From Steromphala cineraria (Eukaryota; Mollusca; Gastropoda; Trochida; Trochidae): a stretch of DNA of 64,000 bases. The DNA lies in assembly GCA_916613615.1 (NCBI GenBank), contig OU744720.1, forward strand, positions 9,341,749 through 9,405,748, given 5' to 3'. The position numbers were made by a program, and so were the translations under genes. How positions within the stretch are numbered: position 1 is the stretch's first letter; every line of letters starts with the position of its first letter. Under the pieces are notes generated by a model. That model was not told the DNA's origin. It saw only the letters and a list, made by a program, of their open reading frames with translations, and did no database searches. Of the stretch, positions 24,477 through 37,860 are shown one piece after another.

Positions 24477-27400
24477 ATTCATGATGTCTCTGTGAGTAGA
24501 ATCCAAGTCAGGCCATGGTTCTTACTAACCTATATCTAGATTGCTCGATAGAAACATGCTCATACTGATTTTCGTAGAAATATTATGTAGAAATGTATAT
24601 GATTAAACGTATATCTGTCATGCTAGTCACGAGTGAAATTGTGAAAATTTATCAAATATCAATATTGTCACTGTTAATGTATAAAGTTCCTTATATAATG
24701 TATGGATCTTGTCTTTACGTATTTCATCTTCGAAAATGTGTACAATTTGAACTTCATCTCTATGTATTATAAACTGGAATCTGGCTTTGAAAATCAAACA
24801 CTGATGACCACTATGACGAAGTCAGTCCTTGTTCACAAGCAACATCTATCACGTTAACCAGACAAAAGAAGATGGGGTTAATAACGCTTAATAACAGATA
24901 GTGATGCAGTGATGTCTCTGTCAATGTTTTAGTAACATTACATCGTTGTCGTGGAAAAGCCAAATGAAAACCAATTCCATGTTGTGGGAATTAGCTATTG
25001 TTCAATTTGCTATTTCTAAAACCATCATCACAATACAACCTGATAACCACTTTGGTTTTTCTTCTGTATTCATTTTCTCGTTGAGAACATTCAGGCAGTA
25101 GCGATTTTATGTCCATTAATGTGTCACTTCAAAACTGAACAACTGGCAGATTCCGGTAATTAGATCAATTTCTTTATGAGTTTGGAATCAGAAAAGTAGT
25201 GTGATACCTTACTATAATATTCAAGATGACTCGTTATTTTTAGTGGACAAACTTCGACAAGAGACTATGAGTGTCAATTTTATATTGTAATAGGATTTCG
25301 TCTTTTGATAGAAGATGAATATTTATAATGGAGAATAGATGAGAAAGAGTGATATTGTTAGAAATATTAAGCTAGCTCCTAATTCACAATTAATAGATAC
25401 ATGTACACTGCAGTAAACTATTAAAAGTAGTACTACAATTCACATATTCAGTATTATTAAGTTTCTTAAGTAGTCATCCAAAGACTTTTATCATTTTATT
25501 CTATATGAATAATATCAAGCCACATCGATTACACTTTTACTTAATGATGATACAAATGACAAAATATAAACAGAATAATGTTATAATGGTTGACTCCACA
25601 GTTTATCAAGTTTTTATTTACATCAGCTGTATTGAATTACTTTGATCTATGCAACATTTACTTATATACTTTAGCATTAACAAAATATAAACGATTTGTG
25701 ACTGTCTCCGGTCATACTTCATGTTTCAATATCTAGCCTAGTGAAGGCTCATTTATCTTTTTTTAAACGTATAAGGTATCACCTTTATTCAACATAAATA
25801 TTTTACTTATTTAATGAGTCTTTTCAATAAGATTTATCCATTTATGAATTGACAATGATTATGAGTGACAAAATCTACCTCAAGCCATTGATGAACACGG
25901 GTAAGAAAATTGTATAGAATCATCATTGTGGCCTTGGTTCATTATATTACTTTTGTCACATACAAAAAGATAACTTCTGTCGACCATTATTAGTCATTGT
26001 CTAAGGATTATGAATGATTTTGATAAAGTTTATTGCTTGACATGAATCAATCTTAAATAAACTTATCGAATAAAGATGAAGGAGAGTTCTGAATGCTAAA
26101 CATTTCTTATACAAGCATTGTTAGTTTTCGTTAATTTAATAAGGAAAATTGTCTTTGAAGAATGTGGAAACTCAATATAAGACATATCAATGGCTAACTA
26201 TATGTTTTTGTTAGATAATTATTTCCACATGTTATAAGATAAGAAGAGTACAGAATGATATGATATGATAAAGTAAGTGTTTTCTTGTCACACATAAGGT
26301 TATAAGCACTTTGTGATATTGATTACTAAAAACGTCTACAGTTCCGCCATTTCATGATTTAATGAGATTTTGATTATCAAATCATATAATAAATTCCTTT
26401 TATTGCCTATTGAATTTGTCTGTATATCAAATAAGAAAAATCAAATAGATGTCGTATCCATGATGTGAATGGTTTGATAGAACACATCCACTCCTTCATA
26501 ATTGTTCTCATTTATTCCAGATAGGGGCAATAAAATTAAGGCAATTACACGGGGGAAACCCTTTCCAAATAAGCATGTTAGTCTTTGCCGCTACACTAAC
26601 ATCGTTGTCTACATTCCTCAATTCACAATTAGTTATTGACATTGTCGTAAATTCGTAAATAAAACCACTTTCTCAACACAGTAAATGTGTATCCAAAATT
26701 ATTACCTGATCAGAACATGAATCCAGTCTACACGATTCTTGAGTGTCAACTTATTGTATGCCTACCAAAAAAATTAACAAAATCCTTGTCCATACATTTT
26801 ACAGGGAAAAATACATCAAAACAAAGTTACCAAGCCAAATTTGTGATTCAACGCCACATGATATCCTGATTTTCGAACCTGAATACACATTATAACCAAT
26901 ATCGAACTTTCTCAGGAAAGCCAACGTCATCATGTTGGGATTCACCCTAGAGTGAATTGTCAACTTGTGTCAACAAATGCTTTTGTCTTTTTATCATAGT
27001 TAATGGAGATGTGCAGGAAAACAACATTTTGACAACGTTTTTGCATAACGAAGCGACTGTTGTAACGTAAACTGTCATAGGAATATGACCTAAGATGACA
27101 GGACAGAATGTCGTTTGTTAAGAAGTTGTAAGTGCTAAATGCGCACGACGTCCATTAACATTTCATCTCTTATAACACATTCAATAATGTTTTCGCCATT
27201 AGACAATTGCATAAGTAGAGTCATATTTGGTTATCACTTTGTACCTCAACAGCTTTTGTTTTAAAATAGTAATTACATAACTAAATGCCTGTCCTTCACA
27301 AAGTAATTCAGTCCCTTCCACATAAAAGTCATTTCATTACCGTGCCATATTAGCATGACATATTGTACTTTTGCGTTATAGTTTAACCATTATCAGCAAA

Positions 27401-29050
27401 AGTCCTTAACAAATATGATACATGTCCAATACCAATTTATGTGCGGTATCTTTGTGTTTGAGATAAACGAGAAAAAATGTTTGCCTGTGATGCCAACATG
27501 CCTCCCAAATGACTTAGAATCGTATTGAATGAATGTAGTTACTGCAAGTTGCATAAAACGTTCAATTAAGCTTACTTAAGATATGATCTAAAGTCTTTAT
27601 CGCATTTACCGTTTACTTTGAACTGTCATCGAATGTCTATAGCGCTATCAACAACATCCCAACTTAATTCGTTATCAATATTGCGAGTTTGATATTTAAG
27701 CCTTGTATTGTAACCTTTAATAAAACTAAAGACTCTAGAAGTATAATTAAAAGTGAAGATTGTAGCTGATCAATCTAAAGTGAATTTCCATTACATTTTT
27801 AAATATCCTTAGGAAATAGCTATCACTTTTCAAATGGATATCTACATAAAATGCCAGCCATCATGGCTTGGGAAACCTGCTGAGAACATTAAACCAGTGT
27901 TTGCATGAATGTCCTGGTATGATGATTCTAACCGGCGATGTGTAAAGACCTGAAAGAAGAAAGATTCACCTCCCGGCTGACTGCTTCCTCCTGACTGATT
28001 GCTGACAGCTTATGTATAAAACACACAAAAGTCACACACAATACATACAACCAAACTTTTTCAGACACTACAAGATTTATACCTGATTGTACTGACACTG
28101 CCCAATTATTAACAACGCGTATTGTGATGATGTACGGAAGCAGATTGGAAAGAAAATAAGTAAATAAATGTAAAAAAAAAAATGTCATCACCATTTCATG
28201 GCAACAGATTGCAGACAACGCTATTATCCAATTGATTCCACGATGCATATCCTGCCGTCTGAGGAACTAATATATTTCGTGCCAGGAATATATTTACAGA
28301 TAGATATACTTAGATATTTCAGTACAGTGGCCTAATTATAAGTTGCTCAGGAATACAAATAGTTGTAATAATTTAGACATAAGACTGTAAAATATAAATG
28401 TATAGTGTTTAATATTACAGCACAAAGCGTTCCAAATCGAAGTGGGTTGGTGTTTTAATAAAAAACAATTACTGCAAATATTTCTTGTGATTGTCTTGAG
28501 TATAGTTAATGTTTCCCTATCGAACATGAGACTAAATGATGGCGCAGTATTTGTAAAAAATGTAAGTGCTTTTTATTTGTTAACCTCGTTTTCATAAGTA
28601 CTGAGTGAATTTTCGCTGCATATAGACATATTGCTAGATTACCCCTCTTCATCGAAACGTAAGGTTACAACAACCGAAATTCAAACATGTCATATTCATA
28701 CTATACTACCCACAAAAGAAACGCATAGCTAACTCTTTTCAATGTGATAGTTGTATAACGAATAATATGATTTCATTTAAGCAGTAAGTCTGTGATACGC
28801 TTTTCTCTTACACTTTTTGAACTTGAATCAATTTTCATTGAAAGTGCGTTTCGATGACGCAATACAATCTGCGTTCTTTTAATGAAAACCAACAAACACG
28901 AACAAGATAGGAGCTTTCTTTTGCAAACACATTTAAAACAGCATTTCCAATCAAACCAAGAGGTTTCTGGTGGTTTGAGCGTCAAGTGTCAATTATGAGC
29001 AGTAATTATAACCAAGGATTGCATGAGTATCCAATGTCTTCAATAGTACC
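24477..29050. other. Non-coding stretch, nothing recognised
   Basis: AT-rich DNA. The fragment 25133-25195 resembles 16015-16080. No gene, RNA gene or named repeat was identified. Confidence 0.45.
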
Positions 29051-29415
29051 TTAAAGGGGCAGTAGCACGTTTTTAGGGGGAATATAAAGTGATGTCATGA
29101 AAATGGAAATTAATTGTTCCAAATGAAAGACAATGTATTTAAACTAAATGGAGCAGTAATAATTCAAATATAAAATGTAAAGTTCAGCCATGCGATTCCT
29201 TTTTCTTACACAAAATGAATTAAAGGTGTTCACACAAAAATGGCCGCCAATGGATTTTGTGTAAATCTTCATACTTTGTCCTCTGACTATGGGTGATTGA
29301 CTTGTGTGATGAGATTTTTTACACTGTCAAAACAATACATTTAACATTAACTTACAATTATCAGTGAACATTTTAAAATATAAAATTATCAAAAAACGTG
29401 CTACTGCCCCTTTAA
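29051..29415 (+). mobile_element. TTAA-flanked MITE (family A), copy 2
   Basis: A 365-bp element between TTAA duplications with the same AGGGGCAGTAGCACGT ends as the copies at 20473 and 55868. It is in the same orientation and is non-coding. Confidence 0.93.
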
Positions 29416-31511
29416 GGAGGTTTGGCTTTGATTTCTGCATCATTGAACAACACTAAACAGTCATGGGTAACACAGACTTTGGATGACCACAGCCATACTG
29501 CAGTCTCTCTTGTCAACTTATGTAACATGCTAGGAAGTTGCGGGTAAGACTACCGTTACAGTTTGAGACATGGTAACAAGATGTTTGGAGCGCGAATGTC
29601 AAGCAAAAAAGCATACCTAATTGAGATCGCATGAGAGATTGACTGCTAAGTGATATTTTGACACATGTAATATGCTCTGCCACGTCTCCGCTTTCAGTTG
29701 ACAATGCGGTTTCAACAAAGATAATGTAAGATCACTAATGAAAAATGTACAAATCTCTTTTCAGCTATGCGTTTCTTTGTTTGTTTCCTTGTATATATAC
29801 GTTAATCGAGAGTCGCGATTGCTGTTAGATTAACCTTTCATTGCAAGTTTTTTTTAAATCACTATAATAAGCATTTCCGACTAAACTGAATGACCGTTAT
29901 ATACTAACGTAACTAATTCAACAGAACGACCATTAATTGGTGCTGTAATTAGTGGTTCTTCTCACACTCTGTCTATTCTTCATCCGCCCCCTGCTATCTG
30001 CACAGCAGCATGCCCACGACAACCTGACTTTTCTTGGTAACAGTGACCTTTAGGAGTATGTATTAAAATATTCTTCCAGTAGCCGATTTATCAATGAATC
30101 GCAAGTGCTACTTATGTGCGTCATTATCAATTAAGGATATGTATGCAATATATCATATCGCTGTTTAATAAATGTACGATATGATTAAATACTGTTTTAC
30201 GACATCACGTGATGCCGATCGACGTTGTACCATAGTTGCTTAATGTGACGTCACAATGTATGTGGCGCGACTGCAATGTTGTATTTCTAACGTACAAAAT
30301 GCGTTCTTTCTCCCCACCCCCTTTTCGCAAGCAATAGATAACCACTAGGTGCTAGCCTACAATTTCAATGAAATGAAACGTGTGTAAACTATTGGTATTG
30401 TGGCTCGAAAGATATAGTAGTATGGTTGTAGCCTGAGTGAAAACTACGTAATTAGCTGATGTAGACGGATGGCTGAATAACTGAAAATGCGTGAAGAAAC
30501 AATGAGATTAAGGAAAACTGTTGAGGTCGACCGCTAGCAGCTGACTTTCACCGATTGATTGAAGTTTATTGCAATCATTGTCTAAGGTTAGCTGAAATCT
30601 TTAAATAACAGAACTAGACTAGAATTCGAGTCTAATATCCAAACCTAAAATGTCAATTTCAACAGAATTTTGTTACTTAATTACCATCTACGGATTATTT
30701 ACATTATATCTGAAACAAATTGCACAGTACATATATTACCGCGGAAATATGTTAAAGGAAAAAAGTTATATCATTTTGTTTTGCAAATATATATTTCTTG
30801 GAAGTATATGATTATTTATGAAAAACATCATATAATAATTCTTTGACATTACTAGAAATTCAAATAGATTGCATTAAGCAAATTTACAAAAAGTGTTGAA
30901 ACTCTTCCTTTCCCAACGTAAAAACGTTTTCCCATTTGCCTAAAAATTCGTAAGGATGTCGATTTTTTTTTTCATTTCATGTTTCTTTATGTCGTTCTTT
31001 TTGTCATCATGTTGACACATTATATGCTCACATATCCTGAACATATGACACACATGACGATGCCGTTTTCTTAAAACCCAACGGGAACTAACGGCAACAT
31101 CGTAAGATGGTTTCCGTTTTAAAAAAACGAATCATTTATTCAATGCATATAATATCGTCAAATAATACATTGCTTTTTTTATAATGAGATGTTATTGGTG
31201 ACAAACAATTAACAATTCTTGTATCCTCCTAATGTATATTTCATTCCACACATAACCACATAAACTCTTTGACGGTGATATTTTATTAATATATTGCAGA
31301 TAACTAGCAGTTTTTGATGGAGGATTAAAGGAAGGTGAAGGGAATAAAAACATGATAATGAATTCTAGATTGGGAACTTTTCCCCCATTCTTTCCTTCAT
31401 GAATTAACTACATGTATGTTTAAATCAAAGTGAATAAAGCTATTATCCTTCTAGAGGATGGTGAAAATAGATAAACGCATATTTCTGTTGAGATAACAGT
31501 CCACTTTTTTT
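29416..31511. other. Gene-free stretch with a CpG-bearing palindrome cluster
   Basis: No gene recognised. At 30203-30254 two palindromes lie within 52 bp: CATCACGTGATG (an E-box core) and GTGACGTCAC (a full CRE/ATF core). They sit in a locally CpG-richer patch, which could be an enhancer or unannotated promoter. Confidence 0.4.
30203..30254. promoter_or_regulatory. Candidate regulatory cluster: E-box palindrome plus CRE palindrome
   Basis: CATCACGTGATG is at 30203-30214 and GTGACGTCAC at 30245-30254. Both cores are well-known bZIP or bHLH binding sites. No transcript start or gene is visible nearby, so the role is only suggested by the motifs. Confidence 0.25.
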
Positions 31512-31940
31512 TAGCTCATCAGGTCTGAAAGGCCCGATGGGCTTATGGCATGGCATGGTGTCCGGCGTCCGTCCGCCCATCCGTCCGTTCGTTCATCCGT
31601 AAACTTTTCACTTTTTCGACTTCTTCTCCAGAACCAACGACTCTAGCGAGCTGAAATTTGACGTGCAAATGGGGTTTCAAAATTGTAGATTTCGTGACCC
31701 CATGATCCAAAATGGGGTCACAGGAGTCAAAACCTTAAAAATCTATTTTCATCTTCTTCTCAAGTTCCAAAAGGTCTAGAGAGCTGAAAAGTTGTGTGTA
31801 GACTCCTTGGCCAATAGGGATTCTTAATTGTAAATTTGGTTACCCCATGACCCCAAATAGGGTCACAGGGGTCAAAACCTTAAGAACCTATTTCCATCAA
31901 AAGTCTGATGAGCTACGGAGCCCATAGCTATTTTTGTTAA
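31512..31940 (+). repeat. TCCG-rich dispersed repeat with complementary ends
   Basis: It begins TAGCTCATCAGGTCT. The matching inverse TCTGATGAGCTA is at 31904-31915, followed by CGGAGCCCATAGCTA. A GTCCGTCCG-type run lies near 31565-31600. Two modules about 145 bp apart follow, each with GGGGTCACAGG-GTCAAAACCTTA or a close variant. The layout matches a repeat type I know from bivalve genomes (inference). It is non-coding. Confidence 0.75.
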
Positions 31941-31984
31941 AAAAATATACGAATAATGTGGATTTATTTATCTGTTTAACTTTT

Positions 31985-34900
31985 AAGGTAGAGACAGGCT
32001 TCCAGATTGATCATGACTTGTTGCACGAAAGAACCTCATCAAATGTTTTATGTCACAGCCGACCAGCTGTACTGATGAATCTCTAGCATCTTGGTGTAAA
32101 GTGTTTCCTGCTGCTTAGCTTCCTGCTTCTATAGTACTGTCACCCGCCTCTCACCGTCTACTTCCAACATACCAGTATCTACTGGAAATTAATCTAAGTT
32201 TCTTTCACCTGTTGTACAACAGACGGAAGAACAAAAGCAAGTTCTAGTGACTTGGTGCAGATATGTGCAGTTTTGTCATGTTTTCTATGCGAACATGGTT
32301 TTGGGTTTAGTTCATTTAGTTCATTAGCTTATGAATAGATAAATGTTTTCCATTTAATATTTTTGTGTTTTGAGTCTTGTCACCTATCTTTAGTTTTATA
32401 TCATCATTTATATGTTGATAAGCAATCATAATGTTTGTCTAAATAAGGTTTATTTACAATCAAAATGTCTGACCTTACATGGGAATTATGGTCTCCATGA
32501 ATACGTTATTTCATATTGATACCCCAAAATGTCATCTCATCGGGTATTTAAAAATTTATGTTTATAAAGTGTTAAAAACTTATGGCCATAAATGAGGGGG
32601 GAGGGGTATATTTCTGATGCAACTTTTCTATGTTATACACTATGTTATGTAATGTTATTATGGTCTGGTGACATGTTTTATCTACTGTATAGTATTTATA
32701 TATCTTAGGTCCTCTTCCATTTACAAATTATGATGCATTGATAATTGAAACAACGTTCGAGGCTTTCATGTCTTTAAATGCGTATTAAAAACTATTACTC
32801 TTACGAGTTCATTCATCACTTCTGTTGTCAACACTAAAACATAAAAACAAATTCGAATTGTTTTGAAAATATAAAATTAGTTGGCATTTTTCCCTTAAAA
32901 AACAATATTTACAATTTTTCTGAAATGCATTCATAAGGACTAATTATAAAATTACATATATTCGCTGAGTTATACAAAAAGTAAACGCCAAAATCATTGT
33001 ATTATATATATACGAGTACTCTTGTCAACCTGATCTTTTTCAAAAATGTATCTGAAATACAGTGTTGTCTTATTCTGTTGCTTGGTATTTAAGACATGAA
33101 TTATTGTTGACATGGATCTGTTGATAACAAAGCTTATAGGAGATCTCTCGTGAACGTCTTACATTACACTTCAAGACTAGTTAGTTCAATTCTGTTACAG
33201 TAACTAGGGCCACGTGAAAGCTCTATCAAAGTTTAGAATTAGTAGGAACATTCATCATTTGTCTGATCAGGCATGCATTAGGTGTAGCTGCAGTGAGGAT
33301 CAGTTTTCAAGAGTTTAGGATTTACATGTATGGAAATGTACGCAGAGTCGAGCATTTAAACGAACGAAATTGTTATCACAAAACTATCAATATGAAGTTG
33401 ACTTTTCAACCCAAATGTTTATTTCAACATGCGGGAGGATCAATATGCAAAATTGCCTCTTCTCAGAGTGAGAATGTGTACCTTGTGAAGAGGTGTGTCG
33501 ATAGTCTCACACCAGCACCTTTAAAGCAAGAATAGATTTTCCTAAAGTTTCAACTATTTTATTTAAGATATTCCTTAATCATGTTTAAACTAGTTTTCTA
33601 ACGTTCTCTAAAATATAAATTATTCAATACATTTTCATATCTTCACTTATCACTTTCAGTACTAAATTTGAATAAAAGGTCGGAAGGTGAGTAGAAGTGA
33701 TGTAGAAGTTTGACCGATCTATGAGGTCTGTCTGGAAGAGCATGTACAAAGACATATAACACTTGACCCTGCACGAATCAAATTAATCACTGGGTCATAC
33801 TGCATTATGGCACTCACACATTTGATTCTGTACAGACATCCTCAATCTTAATCACTGATTCCTGAGTAACCAAAGGTTCTGGTAGGTATATTCCAATATC
33901 CGTAAATTCAATGTTTTAGCATCCATTATCATGAATTAAGATGGGTTTCCACGTTTTAATTTTATTGCTGGAGAGAAAGACAACTGTTTTGCTATTTCAT
34001 TCAATTAACGTCTCCGATCGGATACAAGTAAACGTGATATGTAGTATAGTACTAAAATTATGATGCGTTTTGTCAATTTCAAATTTCCACTTGTATCATC
34101 ACATGTTTATTATAAACAGACTTGATTAGTTCAAATTCGAACATAATGATTGGTTAAGTTAGAAAATAATACATTTCTATGTTGGAAATCTAATTCTATA
34201 CATTAATATAGAAAAAACGTTAAGCACCCCTCTACATTCAAAACTCAAAATGATGCTCTGACAAAGTTACGATACTTTGAATGAATGTGCAACTCTTAAA
34301 ATGAAAAATGAAGCTTTTGTAAATGATTTCTTGGAGGAAAAATCACCAAAAATAAGTATGATTGAAGAGCCACAACAAGTACAACATTTATGTTACCAAA
34401 CTGACAATTAACCATAATGATAGATTAAGTAGGTTACTGGTTGTTGAAATGACACCCCTAAGTTATTGTCAATTATTGACAAAATGGTTCTAATCATATT
34501 TGGAATAAATTTTGGAAGTTTTATCAATCCTATAAATAAACCCTTCTCATTAATTTCGCGGAGATATTAGAGTTGCCACTGACCATATTTCGTTATGATG
34601 GCATTATTATTTAGTATGTTTTTTCTTCTTCAGAATTTCAACTTCGAAGATCATTTGAGGTTTAACAGGTGACTTTGGACTAAAAGGCCGATACTAAAGT
34701 TTGCCCAGATGTCTTCAAAGAATTGAATTATCAATATAACAACTACCAATTAGCTTTTTCCTTTTTCAGGATAACATAACTTGTTTTGTGACATAAAAAT
34801 ACCACAATTTTATTAATGTGAATATCACAAAGATGCGAAACGTTCTCTGAATGAAATCTTCTAGCCCAACCTGCTAAGTTATGGTTATTATTTCTGTTAT

Positions 34901-35320
34901 TATTTAGTTGCTTAATCGCGTTGGTCTTCTTCAGCTTTTGCTGCTAAAAATCATAGGGGTGCTCATGTCTTCATGTACATACGACTCTGTGATCATATTC
35001 GGAAACATGCAGTGACTTCATATGGTAATATGTTTAAGGTTCAGACCATTTTCTATGCCAATAAAGATATTGCCATGCTCAAACGTTCAAATTTCCTCAC
35101 CTCTGATTCAAAGGGATTGTGTGCGTCTCACAGGGGATGTTTTCTGCAAATACTCATTAATGGAGCAAATATAATGGAGTTTGACACCAAGTTGATTAGA
35201 TGTTATTAAAGACTGTGTCTTGTTTCTCTAGACTTTATTACACAGAGGCTAATTCAAGCCTCAACATATGTTTTATAAAGCATCAATCAAAAGCTTTGTC
35301 AATGATTAAAGCTGGAATTA
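31985..35320 (+). repeat. Diverged segmental duplication, copy A (partial)
   Basis: Three ordered segments match the copies further right. 31985-32130 matches 47130-47270 (CACAGCC, GACCAGCTG, then AAAGTGTTTCCT). 33690-34200 matches 43790-44225 and 48830-49320. 35036-35320 matches 44655-44905 and 49371-49640, with landmarks AATACTCATTAATGGAGCAA and GACACCAAG. The open frame at 34973-35209 is not conserved in the other copies, so it is probably not a gene. Confidence 0.8.
33690..34010 (+). repeat. Family R repeat unit, copy R1
   Basis: Landmarks in order: AAATTAATCACTGGGTCATA, CACACATTTGATTCTGTACA, GATTCCTGAGTAACCAAAGG, and ATTCCAAT followed by a GCATCC-ATCATGAA segment. Long runs are identical to the unit at 48850. 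Confidence 0.85.
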
Positions 35321-37006
35321 GACATGAACAAGAGCCCATCCCCGTGTACTGAGCCAATTTGTAAAATATCATATCTTAAACTTAACATAAAAAGTAGCAG
35401 TTTTCCACTAATACAGTCATGTAGTTGCTTAATCGCGTTGATAAAGCGGAACCCTCGCTCTCATTTCGTTGTACATAGTCACTAAAACTACAGTTTCTTT
35501 CCGTGTTTCAGCACATGATCAGTTCAAAAGAGTGAACGTTCTAGAGACGATAAACAAGTTTCTATGGCTCCCCCTTAGGAGTCCCAGATCAGGTATCACC
35601 AAATACATGTATTACTTGAAATTCGCGATTTCAGCATTCAGTAAATGATTCTGGAAAACAAAACGAAAATATCAAAATGTTAAAACAAGGTGACTCTGGA
35701 TAAATATTTTGTTATGTTGAAAGTGAAAAAAATGATATTCCATACAAATGTTACATGCTTTTCAAAGTTTACCAAGTCCCAACTCTGATGGTTTAAGTTC
35801 TAATAAACTCACTCAACTTGCAACTTCCCAATAGATATTTAATATATAGCATTGAATCTAGTAAGCTATTTTGCATTAACTCACGCACTCACTCAAGTTA
35901 TAAATTTCTTTTTTACCTTACAAAAACAACGCAATCAACGCAAGATTTTGTTAGAGCTCAGAGGATATGTTTCATATGTTATTTATTCAATGTTATAAAA
36001 TGCTGTTTTGTGTTTTTCCTACATAGATGTTAATGTAACTGGTTATGATATTGCAGGAGTTATTAATATTCTGTTACACTGTTTTGAAGGCCCATCATAA
36101 CTAATGTTTTTAGGAAATTAACATGTTTACAATTCCTTTTGGAAAATCAAATGTCACTTGCATTATCTATTCTGAAGGGTACCTGTCACATGTCAAAACG
36201 TTAAGCAAATAATTCAAAGTAGGACCATACATCTATGAGATGCAGGTCACATCAACAAGTTACAATGTGTTAATTTTTCATATCAAAAATGATTAGAAAT
36301 ATAAAAAAAATTCCCAAATCATTTTTGATAAGACAGGTTTCACAAGAATGTGAAAAGTCTCTCCAAGCACCCCATTTAATTTCTAAACGATAAATATCCT
36401 AAAATGATATTGTACATCGAAGCATAGTATCTTTTTATGAAGTTCTTAAAACGATCAACGTTTAAAATGTTTTTCTATTGGAATTGTAGTTTTACAGATA
36501 TTCATATATCATGTATACATTTAGTTGATAGCAATTCTAAAGAGGTGGAGTTATTTATTTTCAATTCGGTTTGTCCCTTATGGCTGACAGTAGTAAATCT
36601 ACACCTAAATCTACATGTCCTTCATCATTAAGTTAAGACATTTCACAATCTATTGTGCTGAGACGCATACATGCTGCAAGACATACATTCTACACCTATA
36701 TCTAATCTCATAAACAAAGTATTCATGAATCTAAAATCTTTTTTACGTTTGAGATTAGCTAATCATTTATGATATGCTGACGCTGTCAACGAAAGGTTAC
36801 AGCCATTATGCAGTTACTTAAGTGTCATGAAACATCATCTTAAAAATTGGTTTGTAGATATTTTGGCATTGATATTATGGGAATTGTATTGGTATCTTCA
36901 GTACAACTTTTGACAAAATTAAATATTCGAGGCAATTTTAAGGTAACATTCTACATGTATCCATGAGCATTGTTTATATTGCCTGAAGACACATCTGTCA
37001 TTTGTT
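35321..37006. other. Non-coding stretch between repeats
   Basis: No gene recognised. The 19-mer TAGTTGCTTAATCGCGTTG at 35422-35440 also occurs exactly at 34905-34923 within copy A; its significance is unknown. Confidence 0.45.
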
Positions 37007-37860
37007 ATACCTCCGACCAACGGTCCGGGTTATCTAGTAATACCAACGATTCCGTGTGTGTGTGTGTGTGTGTTTGTCCGTCCGAGGACATTTTTTGTCC
37101 GACCTATTACGGGACAACTATTTATCCGATTAGTTTCAAATTTTGCACATGTTTTCTACCCTACTAGGAGGGGTGCAGTGCGCAGTTACAGCAAATTTTG
37201 GTAATATTTGATTTTTTTACAAATTTCCATGTTTTGAACTTAGTCATTTTCCATTATCAGATTTGTCCGACCTATTACTTGCAAACTATTCATCCGATTT
37301 ATTTCAAAGTTTGCACCTGTCTTCTACCCTACTAGGAAGGATGCAGTGCAAAGTTAAAACAAATTTCGTTAATATTTGAATTTTTTACATATTTCCATGT
37401 TTTGAACTTAGTCATTTTCCATTATCAGATTTGTCCGACCTATTACGGGAAAACTATTCATCCGATTGAATTCAAATTTTGCACATGTCTTCTCCCTACT
37501 AGGAGGGGTGCGGTGCGAAATTGCAAAGTTCATTGATATTTCAATTTTTTACAAATTTCCATATTTTGAACATATAGTCATTTTCCAATATCAGATTTGT
37601 CCAACCTATTACGGGAAAAACTTTTCATCTGATTCTTTTCACATTTTGCATGTGTCTTCTTCCCTACTAGGAGCGGTGCAGTGCCAAATCAAAACATAAA
37701 TTGATACGGGTTATGTTGTGTGTTTTTTTTACAAAGTTCCATTTTTGTTATTAGTAATTTTTCTCAATTCCTCTTTGGGGGTCAAATGCTGTGCAAGAGA
37801 TGACTACATTGAAAGTCAAAAATAATTCAGTTTGTCAGGGATGCACGGTCGGGGGTATTA
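37007..37860 (+). mobile_element. Non-autonomous TIR element with four ~168-bp internal repeats
   Basis: The ends are inverted: ATACCTCCGACC at the left and the complement of ATACCCCCGACC at the right. After a GT microsatellite (about 37054-37074), the phrase TTTGTCCGACCTATTAC, or a close variant, recurs with its G at 37097, 37265, 37433 and 37599, giving a period of 166-168 bp. Each unit also carries TTTTGCACATGT or a variant, TCTTC-CCTACTAGGAGG or a variant, and CATTTTCCATTATCAGA. There is no transposase ORF, and ORFs in the span merely follow the repeat. Confidence 0.8.

Noticed and set aside
34973..35209. 78-codon ORF with apparent similarity to frames at 49.4 kb
   Set aside because: The similarity is at the DNA level of the segmental duplication; the frame is broken in the other two copies.
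37466..37699. ORF with repeating CPTYYGK-like phrases
   Set aside because: The peptide repeat comes from the ~168-bp DNA tandem array, whose units are not a multiple of a coding motif in one frame throughout.
37007..37860. CRISPR-like appearance of regularly spaced repeats
   Set aside because: Units are about 168 bp and similar along their whole length, in a eukaryotic context; this is a tandem repeat, not a CRISPR array.
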